Shown here: positions 9,854 to 19,296 of the stretch, one piece after another
How positions within the stretch are numbered: the first letter of the stretch is position 1
How the letters are laid out: each line of letters opens with the position of its first letter
Source of the DNA: Lysobacteraceae bacterium NML91-0213
Lineage (GTDB): Bacteria > Pseudomonadota > Gammaproteobacteria > Xanthomonadales > Xanthomonadaceae
Direction of reading: 5' to 3'
DNA length: 64,000 nt
Assembly (NCBI GenBank): GCA_002798175.1
Contig: NWQL01000006.1
Span: forward strand, 43,731 to 107,730
Made by a program: the position numbers and the translations under genes
The notes under the pieces: generated by a model
The model's input: the letters and a program-made list of their open reading frames with translations, nothing else
Databases searched by the model: none
Told to the model about the DNA's origin: nothing

Positions 9854-10804
9854 ATGACCCGCCTGCAACTCGAGCGCCACCAGGTGTGGATCTATCTGGC
9901 TGCCATCGCCACCGGTGCGGGACTGGGCACCCTGCAGCCCGGCCTGCGGACGCCGGGCGAGCTGCTGCTGTGGCCCGCCCTCGTGCTGCTGCTCTACGCC
10001 GCCTTCGTACAGGTGCCGCTGCTGCAGCTGCGCGCGGCGTTCGCAGACCGGCGCTTCCTGTCCGCGGTGGTCGTCGGCAACTTCGTGCTGGTGCCGCTGC
10101 TGGTGCTTGCGCTGCTGCGGTTGCTGCCGGCCGATCCCGCGCTGCGGCTGGGGGTGGCGCTGGTGCTGCTGGTGCCGTGCACCGACTGGTTCATCGGCTT
10201 TGCGCAGATGGGCAGGGGCGATACCTCGCGGGCGATCGCGGTGACCCCGCTCAACCTGTTGCTGCAACTGCTGCTGTTGCCGGTCTATCTGTGGTGGCTT
10301 CCGGGGGTGCCGGGGCTGGACGGCGTGCCGGCCGCATCGGGGTGGGCGGCCGCCGCGGTGGTGCTGGTTCCGCTGGTCGCGGCGGTGGGCAGCGAACGCT
10401 GGATCGGTCGGCGGCCCGGGCGCGAAGGCCTGCGCGAACGGCTGGCGTGGTGGCCGGTGCCGCTGCTGGCACTGGTGGTGCTGCTGGTCGCGGCCTCGCA
10501 GGCGGCCACCGTACGCGCCGCGCCCGACGTGCTGCCGACCGTGGTGCCGTTGTTCGTCGCCTACCTGCTGGCCGCGGCGTTGATCGCCAGGGCACTGGGC
10601 CGGTTGCTGCGCCTGCCCGCCCGCCACGGCCGCACGCTGTGCTTCAGCCTCGGCACGCGCAATTCGTTCGTAGTGCTGCCTGTCGCCCTGGCGCTGCCGC
10701 AGGGCTGGTCGATCGCGGCCGTGGTCGTGGTAACGCAGTCGCTGGTGGAATTGCTGGGGATGCTGCTGTACCTGCGCTGGGTGCCGCGACTGTTCCGGGA
10801 GTGA
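9854..10804 (+). CDS. BASS/ACR3-like membrane transporter
   Basis: A 316-residue, almost wholly hydrophobic protein with about ten membrane helices. It belongs to the bile acid:sodium symporter/arsenite permease (ACR3) superfamily by its layout and by the internal motifs [34 protein letters not shown] and [17 protein letters not shown], the conserved crossover region of this fold. The VPCTDW Cys is in the position of the ACR3 catalytic Cys, but no arsenic genes (arsR, arsC) adjoin it, so arsenite as substrate is only a possibility. A GGAG site at 9845-9848 precedes the ATG; upstream codons in the same frame look non-coding. Confidence 0.8.
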   Translation: MTRLQLERHQVWIYLAAIATGAGLGTLQPGLRTPGELLLWPALVLLLYAAFVQVPLLQLRAAFADRRFLSAVVVGNFVLVPLLVLALLRLLPADPALRLGVALVLLVPCTDWFIGFAQMGRGDTSRAIAVTPLNLLLQLLLLPVYLWWLPGVPGLDGVPAASGWAAAAVVLVPLVAAVGSERWIGRRPGREGLRERLAWWPVPLLALVVLLVAASQAATVRAAPDVLPTVVPLFVAYLLAAALIARALGRLLRLPARHGRTLCFSLGTRNSFVVLPVALALPQGWSIAAVVVVTQSLVELLGMLLYLRWVPRLFRE

Positions 10805-10931
10805 TGCGTCCGGGTGGTGGCCGGGTGGTGGCCTCATCTGCTGCTGCGCGCCACACACTCCGCCTCCGGACGAAGGGCATGGCAGTGCCGGCGCCGCGGC
10901 CCTCGCCGGTCCTTCGGGTACCCTTGCGCCG

Positions 10932-11885
10932 ATGAGCACCGACCGTAATCCGCCGTCCCCCGGCCAGGCTGGCCCGGGTGCCCCCGCCCCGGATCAACAG
11001 GCGTCCGGCACGTCGGCGCACAACCAGCGCGACCTCGAAGCGGGCATCCACACCGACCTTGACGGCCGCATGACCTATGGCGGCTACCTGCGCCTGGACC
11101 GGCTGCTGTCGGCGCAGGTGCCGCTGTCGGATCCGCCGCACCACGACGAGATGCTGTTCATCGTCCAGCACCACGTGTCGGAGTTGTGGATCAAACTGAT
11201 GATCCACGAGCTCGGCGCGGCGATCGTGCACCTGCGGCGCGACGAGGTCGGGCGCTGCCGCAAGGTGCTCGCGCGCTGCAAGCAGGTGCTGCGCCAGCTC
11301 ACCGAGCAGTGGTCGGTGCTGGAAACGCTCACCCCGTCGGAATACATGGAGTTCCGCGAAATCCTCGGGCCTTCGTCGGGCTTCCAGTCGCTGCAGTACC
11401 GCACGGTGGAGTTCCTGCTGGGCAACAAGAACGCGCAGATGCTGCAGGTGTTCGCGCACGACAAGGACGGCCAGGCCGCGCTCGAGGCGGTGCTGCGCGC
11501 CCCCAGCCTGTACGACGAGTTCCTGCGCTACCTCGCGCGCTGGGGTCATGCGGTTCCGCCCGCGCATCTCGAGCGCGACTGGAGCCAGCCGCATGTCATG
11601 GACCCGGCGCTGGTGGAAGTGATGCGCGCGATCTACGCCGATACCGGCACCTGGTGGCGCGAATATTCGCTGTGCGAGGATCTCGTCGACCTGGAATCGC
11701 AGTTCCAGCTGTGGCGCTTCCGCCACATGCGCACGGTGATGCGCATCATCGGCTTCAAGCGCGGCACCGGTGGCTCCAGCGGCGTGGGATTCCTGCGCCA
11801 GGCGCTCGACCTCACCTTCTTTCCGGAGCTGTTCGAGGTGCGCACGCATCTCGCGCCACCGGCCGGCGCAACCGACCGTTACTGA
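10932..11885 (+). CDS. kynA: Tryptophan 2,3-dioxygenase
   Basis: Haem enzyme opening the indole ring of L-tryptophan to N-formylkynurenine, the first step of the kynurenine pathway. The sequence is very close to the structurally known Xanthomonas campestris enzyme. The catalytic-site His is His80 in [11 protein letters not shown] and the haem-ligand His is His265 in [11 protein letters not shown], both offset by 25 residues from the X. campestris numbering (55 and 240). [13 protein letters not shown] closes the substrate pocket. The first 25 residues are a disordered Pro/Ala/Gly-rich addition; the ATG at 10932 is the only early ATG, but a later start is conceivable. No kynureninase or formamidase genes are adjacent. 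Confidence 0.96.
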   Translation: MSTDRNPPSPGQAGPGAPAPDQQASGTSAHNQRDLEAGIHTDLDGRMTYGGYLRLDRLLSAQVPLSDPPHHDEMLFIVQHHVSELWIKLMIHELGAAIVHLRRDEVGRCRKVLARCKQVLRQLTEQWSVLETLTPSEYMEFREILGPSSGFQSLQYRTVEFLLGNKNAQMLQVFAHDKDGQAALEAVLRAPSLYDEFLRYLARWGHAVPPAHLERDWSQPHVMDPALVEVMRAIYADTGTWWREYSLCEDLVDLESQFQLWRFRHMRTVMRIIGFKRGTGGSSGVGFLRQALDLTFFPELFEVRTHLAPPAGATDRY

Positions 11886-11952
11886 CAGGCGCCCGCCGCG
11901 GGGTGGCTGCTAGGATGCCGGCATTCGAGTCACCGCACAGGGGAACCCCAGC

Positions 11953-13527
11953 ATGAGTCATCCCGCTCCGGACGCCACGCCGACGCCGCGTGGCGCCGTC
12001 GCCCGATTCCTCGACGCCGTCGAGCGCGCAGGCAACAAGCTGCCCGATCCGGCCGTGCTGTTCCTCGTGCTGATGCTGGTGGTGTGGGTGGTCTCGGCGG
12101 TGCTCGCGCAGGTGAGCTTCGCCGAGATCGACCCGCGCAGCGGCGATCCGATCCAGGTCAACAACCTCCTCGCGGGAACCAGCTTCACCGCGTTCATGGC
12201 GACGATGGTTTCCACCTTCGTCAACTTCGCACCCCTGGGGGTGGTGCTGGTGGCGATGCTGGGCCTGGGTGTCGCCGAGCACACCGGCTTCATCAATGCG
12301 GCGCTGCGCGCGATCCTGTCGGTGACCCCGCGGATGCTGCTCACACCGGTGCTGATCGCGGTGGGCATCTTCAGCCACGTCGCGGTGGATGCCGGTTACG
12401 TGCTGGTGATCCCGCTGGGCGCGGTGATCTTCTACGCCGCCGGGCGCCATCCGCTGGCGGGCATCGCCGCGGCATTCGCGGGCGTGTCAGGCGGGTTCTC
12501 CGCGACCCTCATCCCGTCGAGCCTCGATCCGCTGCTGGCCGGACTGAGCCAGGAGGCCGCGCGACTGATCGATCCGGAAATCATCATCAGCCCGCTCAAC
12601 AACTACTACTTCACCACCGCATCGACGGCGCTGGTGGTGGCGGTCGGCTGGTTCCTGACCGACCGCGTGATCGAACCGCGCCTGCGCAACACCGAGGTTG
12701 ACGGCGACATGGCGGACATGCCGGCGATGGAAACGCTGACCGCGCGCGAGCGCACCGGGCTGTGGGCCGCGGTGGCGTCGATGCTCGCGCTGGTCGCGGC
12801 GCTGGTGCTGACCAGCGTGCCCGCGGGCTCGGCATGGCGTGCCGGCGCCGGCTCCCCCAACGCCGGCGAACTGCTGGTGGCGACCGCGCCGCTGATGCAG
12901 TCGATCGTGCCCTTGATCTTCATCCTGTTCCTGGTGCCGGGCATCGTCTACGGCTACATGGCGGGCACGGTGAAGAGCCACCGTGACGTCGTGCAGGGCA
13001 TGAGCAAGGCGATGAGCGGCATGGGCTACTACATCGTCATGGCGTTCTTCGCCGCGCAGTTCATCTACGCCTTCGGGCAGAGCAACCTCGGCGCGCTGCT
13101 GGCGATCAAGGGCGCGAACGCGCTGCAGGCGATGGGGCTGCCGATGGGCGTGACCCTGATCGGCATCGTGGTGCTGTCGGGCTTCGTCAATCTGCTGGTC
13201 GGCTCGGCATCGGCGAAGTGGGCGCTGATCGGCGCGATCATGGTGCCGATGCTGATGCAGCTGGGCATCTCGCCCGACCTCACCCAGGCGGCGTACCGCG
13301 TCGGCGACTCCAGCACCAACATCATCACCCCGCTGTTGCCGTATTTCCCGTTGATCGTGGTGTTCTGCCAGCGCTACGTGAAGTCGAGCGGCATCGGCAC
13401 ACTGCTGGCGCTGATGCTGCCGTACTCGCTGGCCTTGCTGGTGACGTGGACGCTGTTCCTGCTGGCGTTCTGGGCCGTGGGCATCCCGCTGGGCGTGGGC
13501 GCCAGCTACGAGTACGTGCCGGGCTGA
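11953..13527 (+). CDS. AbgT-family transporter
   Basis: A 524-residue inner-membrane protein with about 12 transmembrane segments. Family marks are the N-terminal ERAGNKLPDPAVLFL, the HVAVDAGYVLVIPLGA segment, the PLNNYYFTTAST segment and the C-terminal RVGDSSTNIITPLLPYFPLI, all typical of the AbgT family. Members import p-aminobenzoyl-glutamate or, in the MtrF/YdaH branch, expel sulfonamide-type antimetabolites. Sequence alone does not separate the two, and the absence of abgA/abgB next door argues against the uptake role. A GGGGAACCCCAGC leader precedes the ATG, with a weak ribosome-binding site. Confidence 0.9.
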   Translation: MSHPAPDATPTPRGAVARFLDAVERAGNKLPDPAVLFLVLMLVVWVVSAVLAQVSFAEIDPRSGDPIQVNNLLAGTSFTAFMATMVSTFVNFAPLGVVLVAMLGLGVAEHTGFINAALRAILSVTPRMLLTPVLIAVGIFSHVAVDAGYVLVIPLGAVIFYAAGRHPLAGIAAAFAGVSGGFSATLIPSSLDPLLAGLSQEAARLIDPEIIISPLNNYYFTTASTALVVAVGWFLTDRVIEPRLRNTEVDGDMADMPAMETLTARERTGLWAAVASMLALVAALVLTSVPAGSAWRAGAGSPNAGELLVATAPLMQSIVPLIFILFLVPGIVYGYMAGTVKSHRDVVQGMSKAMSGMGYYIVMAFFAAQFIYAFGQSNLGALLAIKGANALQAMGLPMGVTLIGIVVLSGFVNLLVGSASAKWALIGAIMVPMLMQLGISPDLTQAAYRVGDSSTNIITPLLPYFPLIVVFCQRYVKSSGIGTLLALMLPYSLALLVTWTLFLLAFWAVGIPLGVGASYEYVPG

Positions 13528-13639
13528 TCGCCGGCACGCACACCCGGTCCCCTGGCTGTTTCCCGCCCGGGCGGATGCGGCTAATTTAATGACGATCCGG
13601 CAGCCCCGCGGCGGGCACGCCCCACCAGGAGTCCAACGA

Positions 13640-15223
13640 GTGTCCAACAACCCGTACGCCGCCGAGGAGAAGAAGACCATCCTCGGCCACCCGCGTGGCC
13701 TGTTCGTGCTGTTCTTCGCCGAGATGTGGGAGCGCTTCTCCTACTACGGCATGCGCGCGCTGCTGATCTTCTATCTCGTGCAGCACTGGATGTACTCGGA
13801 TTCCGAGGCGTCGGTGATCTACGGCGCCTACACCGCGCTGGTCTACATCGCGCCGGTGGTCGGCGGCTATCTGGCCGACCGGTATCTCGGGCAGCGCAAG
13901 GCGGTGGTGTTCGGTGCGGTGCTGCTGACCTTCGGCCACTTCCTGATGGCGTTCGAAGGCGACGGTGGACAGGGCGCGGCCGAGATCAACATCTTCTGGC
14001 TGGCGCTGGCCTTCATCATCGTCGGCTCGGGGTTCCTCAAGGCCAACATCTCGGTGATGGTCGGCCAGCTGTACCCGCGCACCGACATCCGTCGGGACCC
14101 GGCGTACACGATCTTCTACATGGGCATCAATCTGGGCGCCGCGCTGGGCTCGTTGATCGCCGGTTACCTGGGCCAGACCTACGGCTGGGCCTACGGTTTC
14201 GGCGCGGCGGGCATCGGCATGCTGCTCGGTCTGGTGGTGTTCGTGCTCGGCAAACCGCTGCTGATGGGACGCGGCGAGTCGAAGGTGCCCGAGCGCCTGG
14301 CGGCGCCGGTGATGGGCATCCGCTTCGAGTGGCTGCTGTACGTGCTGGGCGTGGCCGCCGTCGGCGTGGTCTGGTTCCTGATCCAGTACCAGGCGCTGGT
14401 CGGCGGCCTGCTGATGGGCACCGGCGCGCTGTTGATGGGCTTCGTGCTGTACACGGCGGTCTTCAAGCTCGAGCGCGAGGCGCGCAACCGCATCTTCGCG
14501 GCGCTGATCCTGATCATCGGCTCGATCCTGTTCTGGGCGCTGTTCGAACAGGCCGGCGCCTCGCTGAACCTGTTCACCGACCGCTCCGTCGACCGGCAGA
14601 TCTTCGGCTGGGAAGTCCCGGCATCGATGTTCCAGTCGCTGAACTCGATCTACATCATCCTGCTCGCGCCGGTGTTCGCGATGGTGTGGCTGTGGCTGGG
14701 CCGCCGCGGCTGGGAGCCGTCGACGCCGATGAAGTTCGCGCTGGCGGTGATCCAGGTGGGCCTGGGCTTCCTGCTGCTGGTCTGGGGCGCCAACAGCGTC
14801 GGCCCCGGCGAAATGACGCCGGTGATCTTCATCTTCCTGATCTACCTGGTGCATACCACCGGCGAGCTGTGCCTGTCGCCGGTGGGCCTGTCGGCGATGA
14901 ACCGGCTGGCGCCGGCGCATATGGCCAGCCTGATCATGGGTACCTGGTTCTTCGCCTCGGCCACCGGCAACTTCGCGGCCGGCCTGATCTCGGCGGCCAC
15001 CGGCGGCGAGGGTGCGGGTCCGGCCCGCGTGCTCGAGGTCTACTCGAACGTCGGCTGGCTGGCGGTTGGCGTGGGCCTGCTGATGATGGTCGTCTCGCCA
15101 CTGATCCGCCGCCTGATGCATCTCGACACGCTGCGCGATGACGAGGGCGACCTTGCCGGCACGAAGGCGATCGGCGAGCCGGTGGCGACGGGAATCGACA
15201 TCACCGAGGAACGCAGGTTCTGA
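13640..15223 (+). CDS. POT-family proton-coupled di-/tripeptide transporter
   Basis: A 527-residue inner-membrane symporter. The POT/PTR2 signature ExxERFxYYG is at residues 28-37 (EMWERFSYYG), followed by YLADRYLGQRKAV, the FYMGINLGAALGSLIAGYLG signature (PTR2 motif 2) and a C-terminal ELCLSPVGLSAMNRLAPAH motif, so 14 helices are expected. I place the start at the GTG at 13640 because AGGAG lies 8 bp upstream and homologues begin with (V/M)S-NPYAAE. An in-frame ATG at 13589 would add 17 Arg/Pro-rich residues. The gene imports small peptides using the proton gradient. Confidence 0.93.
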   Translation: MSNNPYAAEEKKTILGHPRGLFVLFFAEMWERFSYYGMRALLIFYLVQHWMYSDSEASVIYGAYTALVYIAPVVGGYLADRYLGQRKAVVFGAVLLTFGHFLMAFEGDGGQGAAEINIFWLALAFIIVGSGFLKANISVMVGQLYPRTDIRRDPAYTIFYMGINLGAALGSLIAGYLGQTYGWAYGFGAAGIGMLLGLVVFVLGKPLLMGRGESKVPERLAAPVMGIRFEWLLYVLGVAAVGVVWFLIQYQALVGGLLMGTGALLMGFVLYTAVFKLEREARNRIFAALILIIGSILFWALFEQAGASLNLFTDRSVDRQIFGWEVPASMFQSLNSIYIILLAPVFAMVWLWLGRRGWEPSTPMKFALAVIQVGLGFLLLVWGANSVGPGEMTPVIFIFLIYLVHTTGELCLSPVGLSAMNRLAPAHMASLIMGTWFFASATGNFAAGLISAATGGEGAGPARVLEVYSNVGWLAVGVGLLMMVVSPLIRRLMHLDTLRDDEGDLAGTKAIGEPVATGIDITEERRF

Positions 15224-15289
15224 TCGGGCCGGCCCCGTGCCGCAGGCGTGGAAAGACGAGGGGCGGCCGCAGGGCCGCCCCTCCTGCGT

Positions 15290-15793
15290 TCAGCCCGGCG
15301 CTGTCGCGGCGGCTTCGAGTTCGACGTCCATCTCCAGCGCATCCAGACGGTCGAGCAGGCCGAACAGCAGGTCGCGCTCGTCGCCGGACATCCCGCGCAG
15401 CAGGCGCTGTTCGAATGCCAGCGCCAGCGGCGCGACCTCGCGATGGATGCGCTCGCCTTCGGCCGACAGCCGCAGCACCGAGCGACGGCGGTCGTCGTCG
15501 TGGATCTCCCGCTCCAGCCGCCCCGCCTCGAGCAGGCGCGACACCGCGCGGCTCACCGCGACCTTGTCCATCGCGGTGCGCTGCGCGACCTCGTTGGCCG
15601 ACAACCCGGGGAAACGTTCGAGCACCGCGATCACCCGCCACTCGGTGATCGCCAGCCCGAAGCGCTGCGAATAGACCTGTGCGATCGCGCTGCTCAGTCG
15701 ATTGGAAAGCACGCTCAGCCGGTAGGGCAGGAAGCGCTCCAACTGCAACGCATCGGCCGGCGACGGCGGGGGCCTCTGGGGGCGGGTTGCCAT
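15290..15793 (-). CDS. MarR-family transcriptional regulator
   Basis: A 167-residue winged-helix repressor. The MarR core runs from about residue 27 to 140: helix FLPYRLSVLSNRLSSAIA, helix-turn-helix LSANEVAQRTAMDKVAVSRAVSRLLEAG and the wing REIHDDDRRRSVLRLSAEG. The dimerisation helices lie at the two ends. It is transcribed away from hppD-hmgA across a 101-bp gap that contains the hppD promoter, so control of tyrosine/homogentisate catabolism, probably by repression relieved by an aromatic intermediate, is the natural inference. The ATG at 15793 is chosen; upstream in-frame sequence overlaps the promoter. Confidence 0.9.
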   Translation of the reverse strand: MATRPQRPPPSPADALQLERFLPYRLSVLSNRLSSAIAQVYSQRFGLAITEWRVIAVLERFPGLSANEVAQRTAMDKVAVSRAVSRLLEAGRLEREIHDDDRRRSVLRLSAEGERIHREVAPLALAFEQRLLRGMSGDERDLLFGLLDRLDALEMDVELEAAATAPG

Positions 15794-15806
15794 GCTGCGA
15801 CGCACC

Positions 15807-15835
15807 TTGCAAATGGTTACACCTGAAACTATAAC
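15807..15835 (+). promoter_or_regulatory. Sigma-70-type promoter of hppD-hmgA
   Basis: TTGCAA (15807-15812) and TATAAC (15830-15835) are separated by 17 bp, close to consensus and unusually clear for this GC-rich DNA. It points toward hppD, whose ATG is 60 bp downstream. The A/T-rich spacer (AATGGTTACACCTGAAAC) is the likely binding site of the divergent MarR regulator, which would then block RNA polymerase directly. Confidence 0.6.
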
Positions 15836-15894
15836 GGCGGATACGTCCCCTACAAGGCCGCGCACGCGGCCGGCCACCGATCAAGGAGCCGCAT

Positions 15895-17001
15895 ATGAGC
15901 GCGCAACCGCAGACTTCGCCGCAGGCGCCGAATCTTGGCATGCAGGTCACCACCTTCGACAACCCGATGGGCATCAACGGGTTCGAGTTCGTCGAGTTCG
16001 CCGCGCCGGAAGGCCAGGGCGCGCGCATGCGCGACTACCTCGAGAAGCTCGGCTTCACCGCGATCGCAAAACACCGCAAGCGCGCGATCACCCTGTTCCG
16101 GCAGGGCACGATCAACTTCCTGTTGAACGAGGAACCCGATTCCTTCGCGTCCGACTTCGCCGCCCAGCACGGCCCGTCGGCCTGCGGGTTCGCGATCCGC
16201 TTCAAAAAGAAGCCTGCCGAAGTGCTCGAACACGTGCTCGCCCAGGGCGGCGAGAAGGCCGACCACAAGGCCGAGACCGGCGCGGTCGGCTTCCCGGCGA
16301 TCAAGGGCATCGGCGACTGCATGCTGTACCTGGTCGACGACTCCGCGCCGGATGTCTATGCCGACTACGAGCCGCTGCCGGGCGTGGACCAGCATCCGCG
16401 CGGCTTCGGCCTGACCTTCATCGACCACCTCACCCACAACCTGTTCCTCGGGAACATGCAGAAGTGGTCGGACTACTACGAAAAGCTGTTCAACTTCCGC
16501 GAGATCCGCTATTTCGACATCAAGGGTGCCAAGACCGGCCTGCTGTCGAAGGCGATGACCGCACCCGACGGCGTGGTGCGCATCCCGCTCAACGAGTCCT
16601 CGGACGAGAAGAGCCAGATCAACGAATACCTGCGCGACTACAAGGGCGAGGGCATCCAGCACATCGCGCTGTTCACCGATGACATCTACGAGTCGGTGGA
16701 GAAGATGCGCGAGGCCGGCATCGCCTTCCTCGACACGCCCGATGCGTATTTCGACGTCATCGACCAGCGCGTGCCCGACCACGGCGAGGATGTCGAGCGC
16801 CTGCGCCGCAACGCGATCCTGATCGATGCCGATCCCGAGACCAAGCAGCGCAAGCTGCTGCAGATCTTCGGCCAGAACGCGTTCGGCCCGATCTTCTTCG
16901 AGATCATCCAGCGCAAGGGCAACGAGGGTTTCGGCGAAGGCAACTTCCAGGCGCTGTTCGAGTCGATCGAGCGCGACCAGATGAAGCGCGGCGTGCTCTG
17001 A
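15895..17001 (+). CDS. hppD: 4-hydroxyphenylpyruvate dioxygenase
   Basis: Non-haem Fe(II) enzyme converting 4-hydroxyphenylpyruvate to homogentisate in tyrosine degradation. The 368-residue protein has two VOC-type halves. The iron triad is His178 (DHLTHN), His256 (IQHIALF) and Glu336 (IFFEIIQ), and the C-terminal gating helix GNEGFGEGNFQALFESIE is intact. It is the first gene after the promoter shared with the MarR regulator and is followed 138 bp later by hmgA, the next enzyme. The gap contains palindromic repeats, so partial termination between the two is possible. Homogentisate can also be the source of pyomelanin pigment. Confidence 0.97.
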   Translation: MSAQPQTSPQAPNLGMQVTTFDNPMGINGFEFVEFAAPEGQGARMRDYLEKLGFTAIAKHRKRAITLFRQGTINFLLNEEPDSFASDFAAQHGPSACGFAIRFKKKPAEVLEHVLAQGGEKADHKAETGAVGFPAIKGIGDCMLYLVDDSAPDVYADYEPLPGVDQHPRGFGLTFIDHLTHNLFLGNMQKWSDYYEKLFNFREIRYFDIKGAKTGLLSKAMTAPDGVVRIPLNESSDEKSQINEYLRDYKGEGIQHIALFTDDIYESVEKMREAGIAFLDTPDAYFDVIDQRVPDHGEDVERLRRNAILIDADPETKQRKLLQIFGQNAFGPIFFEIIQRKGNEGFGEGNFQALFESIERDQMKRGVL

Positions 17002-17024
17002 CGCGACACGCTGCAAGCGCGCGA

Positions 17025-17121
17025 CCCTTCTCCCGCAAACGGGAGAAGGTGCCCCGTACGGGGCGGATGAGGGCACCACGCGTTGCCCTCGCCCCGACCC
17101 CTCTCCGGCGCGGGGAGGGGC
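17025..17121. repeat. Intergenic palindromic repeat cluster (copy 1)
   Basis: Three hairpins in a row between hppD and hmgA: CTTCTCCCG/CGGGAGAAG (17027-17048), CCCCGTACGGGG (17052-17063) and CCCCTCTCC..GGGGAGGGG (about 17097-17120). The first unit followed by GGATGAGGGCAC recurs at 48472-48520, and the CTCTCCCGCGCGCGGGA core recurs at 31476-31512. This is a dispersed REP-like family of the genome; its effect may be to stabilise or end the hppD message. Confidence 0.7.
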
Positions 17122-17139
17122 TTCACTACAGGCGACGCC

Positions 17140-18495
17140 ATGAACGCATCCACCGATGACAGCGTGATCCCGATGCCGCACGCCGATGCCCGGGCCATGC
17201 AGCCGCGCGGCTACATGAGCGGGTTCGGCAACCACTTCGCGACCGAGGCCGAGGCGGGCACCCTGCCCGAAGGACAGAACTCGCCGCAGCGCGTGGCCCA
17301 TGGGCTGTATGCCGAGCAGCTCTCGGGTTCGGCATTCACCGCGCCGCGTGCGGAGAACCGCCGCAGCTGGCTGTACCGCATCCGCCCGGCGGCGATGCAC
17401 GGTCCGTTCGAGCGCTGCATGCAGCCGCGCCTGCATGACGACTTCGGCGACGGCCCGGTCTCGCCCGACCAGATGCGCTGGAGCCCGATGCCGCTGCCGG
17501 AAACCCCGGTGGATTTCGTCGACGGCCTCTACACCGTGGCCGGCAACGGCTCGGCCGCGGCGCAGACCGGCATCGCGGTCCGCGTGTACGCCGCCAGCAC
17601 CTCGATGCGGGGCCGTTACTTCTACAGCGCCGACGGTGAGCAGCTGATCGTGCCGCAACAGGGTCGGCTGCGCATCGCCACCGAGATGGGCGTGCTGGAC
17701 GTGGAGCCGCAGGAGATCGCGGTGATCCCGCGCGGCGTGCGCTTTCGCGTGGAGCTCCCCGATGGGCCGTCGCGTGGCTACCTGTGCGAGAACTTCGGCG
17801 CGCACCTGCGGCTGCCCGACCTCGGGCCGATCGGTTCCAACGGCCTGGCCAATCCGCGTGATTTCCTCACCCCGCAGGCGGCCTACGAGGACCTCGAGGG
17901 TGATTTCGAGCTGGTCGCCAAGTTCCAGGGCCACCTGTGGCGTGCCGACATCGGCCACTCGCCGCTGGACGTCGTCGGCTGGCACGGCAACTACGCGCCG
18001 TACAAGTACGACCTGCGCCGCTTCAACACCATCGGCTCGATCAGCTTCGACCATCCCGATCCAAGCATCTTCCTGGTGCTGACCTCGCCCAGCGACACCG
18101 CCGGCGTGGGCAACCTCGACTTCGCGATCTTCCCGCCGCGCTGGCTGGTGCAGCAGAACACCTTCCGCCCGCCGTGGTTCCACCGCAACGTCGCCAGCGA
18201 GTTCATGGGCCTGGTGCACGGCGAGTACGACGCCAAGGCCGAGGGCTTCGCGCCCGGCGGGTGCTCGCTGCACAACTGCATGACCGGGCACGGCCCGGAT
18301 GCGGCCACCTTCGAGAAGGCGTCGAATGCGGACCTGTCCAGGCCCGACGTGATCCGCGACACCATGGCCTTCATGTTCGAGTCGCGGGCGGTGATCCGCC
18401 CGACGCAGCAGGCGGTCGACGCGGTCCATCGCCAGCGTGACTACCAGGCCTGCTGGGCCGGCCTGAAGCGCAATTTCAGCCCGCCACGCGGCTGA
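17140..18495 (+). CDS. hmgA: Homogentisate 1,2-dioxygenase
   Basis: Fe(II) ring-cleavage dioxygenase converting homogentisate to maleylacetoacetate. The 451-residue length and motifs fit: [14 protein letters not shown] near the N terminus, the cupin core, and the iron-binding region [21 protein letters not shown] with its His and Glu ligands, followed by the [16 protein letters not shown] loop. It continues the hppD pathway, and its product is used by maiA and fahA, found 25 kb away in this window. The ATG at 17140 is supported by homology; a longer in-frame start lies inside the upstream repeat and is unlikely. Confidence 0.97.
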   Translation: MNASTDDSVIPMPHADARAMQPRGYMSGFGNHFATEAEAGTLPEGQNSPQRVAHGLYAEQLSGSAFTAPRAENRRSWLYRIRPAAMHGPFERCMQPRLHDDFGDGPVSPDQMRWSPMPLPETPVDFVDGLYTVAGNGSAAAQTGIAVRVYAASTSMRGRYFYSADGEQLIVPQQGRLRIATEMGVLDVEPQEIAVIPRGVRFRVELPDGPSRGYLCENFGAHLRLPDLGPIGSNGLANPRDFLTPQAAYEDLEGDFELVAKFQGHLWRADIGHSPLDVVGWHGNYAPYKYDLRRFNTIGSISFDHPDPSIFLVLTSPSDTAGVGNLDFAIFPPRWLVQQNTFRPPWFHRNVASEFMGLVHGEYDAKAEGFAPGGCSLHNCMTGHGPDAATFEKASNADLSRPDVIRDTMAFMFESRAVIRPTQQAVDAVHRQRDYQACWAGLKRNFSPPRG

Positions 18496-18529
18496 GCCGG
18501 GTCGGTACGACGCGCGACCCGCGCGCTGT

Positions 18530-18621
18530 CGCCGGCCACTCGCCGGCGCCGCAGGCATCCTGCCGATGCGACCCGGCGTGACTGACTGACACGCCGACTG
18601 GCTGCGCGCACATGCGCAGCC
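18530..18621. terminator. Hairpins in the convergent hmgA/mrpG gap
   Basis: CGCCGG/CCGGCG (18530-18548) and GGCTGCGC/GCGCAGCC (18600-18621) form two hairpins between the convergent ends of hmgA and the Mrp operon. Neither has a T-run. Their position suggests bidirectional transcript ends. Confidence 0.35.
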
Positions 18622-18625
18622 ATGC

Positions 18626-19030
18626 TCATTCCACGTGCGGGCGCTCGGCCTGCCGGGCGCGCTCCTCCGCGCGCTCGTCGGCGTCATCGCGGATATGTCC
18701 GCCCGGGTCCGGCGTTGCCGAAGGGTCGCCGGGGCGGCCTTCCATCAGCGACAGCGCTGCGCGTGACATCAGGTGCGCCGAGACCGGCGCGGTCATGAAG
18801 AGGAACAGCGTGATCAGCAGCTCCCGCGGATGCAGGCCGGCCCCGTGCACGGTGTGGTAGAGGATCGAGGCGGCCAGGATGCAGCCGACGCCGAGCGTGC
18901 TCGCCTTGGTCGGACCGTGGATGCGGGTGAAGAAGCTCGACAGCTTGACCAGCGCGAACGCGCCGAGGAAGACGAAGAAGCAACCCACGACCAGCAGGAA
19001 GATCGCGAGGGCGTCGATGACGGCGTTCAT
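18626..19030 (-). CDS. mrpG: Mrp Na+/H+ antiporter subunit G
   Basis: A 134-residue MrpG/MnhG/PhaG subunit with three membrane helices: about 5-25 (DALAIFLLVVGCFFVFLGAF), 42-60 and 66-85. The conserved FFTRIHGPTKASTLG loop lies at about 34-48. The C-terminal 40 residues are a charged, Asp/Glu/Arg-rich tail that should face the cytoplasm. It is the last gene of the operon; its ATG overlaps the mrpF stop by 4 bp. The start is set by this overlap and by the beginning of helix 1. Confidence 0.92.
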   Translation of the reverse strand: MNAVIDALAIFLLVVGCFFVFLGAFALVKLSSFFTRIHGPTKASTLGVGCILAASILYHTVHGAGLHPRELLITLFLFMTAPVSAHLMSRAALSLMEGRPGDPSATPDPGGHIRDDADERAEERARQAERPHVE

Positions 19031-19296
19031 TCCACGATGTCCCGGCGGATGACGTACTTCGACAGCACCACGGTGCCGAAGAACCCGAGCATGGCGATGA
19101 TCAGTGCGGCCTCGAAATAGATTTCCGAGTCGAGGTGCATGCCGAACAGGATCAGCTGGGCGATGGTGCTGACGTACAGCGTGTCGAGCGCGAGGATGCG
19201 GTCGGGCGCGGAGGGGCCGCGGATCAACCGTATCAGCGAAAGCAGCATCGCCGAACCGACGACGACCATGCCAGCGACCACAGCGATATCGATCAT
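19027..19296 (-). CDS. mrpF: Mrp Na+/H+ antiporter subunit F
   Basis: An 89-residue MrpF/MnhF subunit with three short helices. The family segment RLIRGPSAPDRILALDTLYV (residues 24-43) is clear and is followed by an LILFGMHLDSEIYFEAALIIAMLGFFGTV membrane region. It overlaps mrpE and mrpG by 4 bp on either side, as expected for stoichiometric antiporter subunits. Confidence 0.92.
   Translation of the reverse strand: MIDIAVVAGMVVVGSAMLLSLIRLIRGPSAPDRILALDTLYVSTIAQLILFGMHLDSEIYFEAALIIAMLGFFGTVVLSKYVIRRDIVE

Noticed and set aside
15850..18687. A 945-codon open frame on the minus strand across hppD and hmgA
   Set aside because: It is antisense to two certain enzymes and rich in Arg/His/Gly/Ala with no domain. 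Such frames arise from G/C-rich codon positions.
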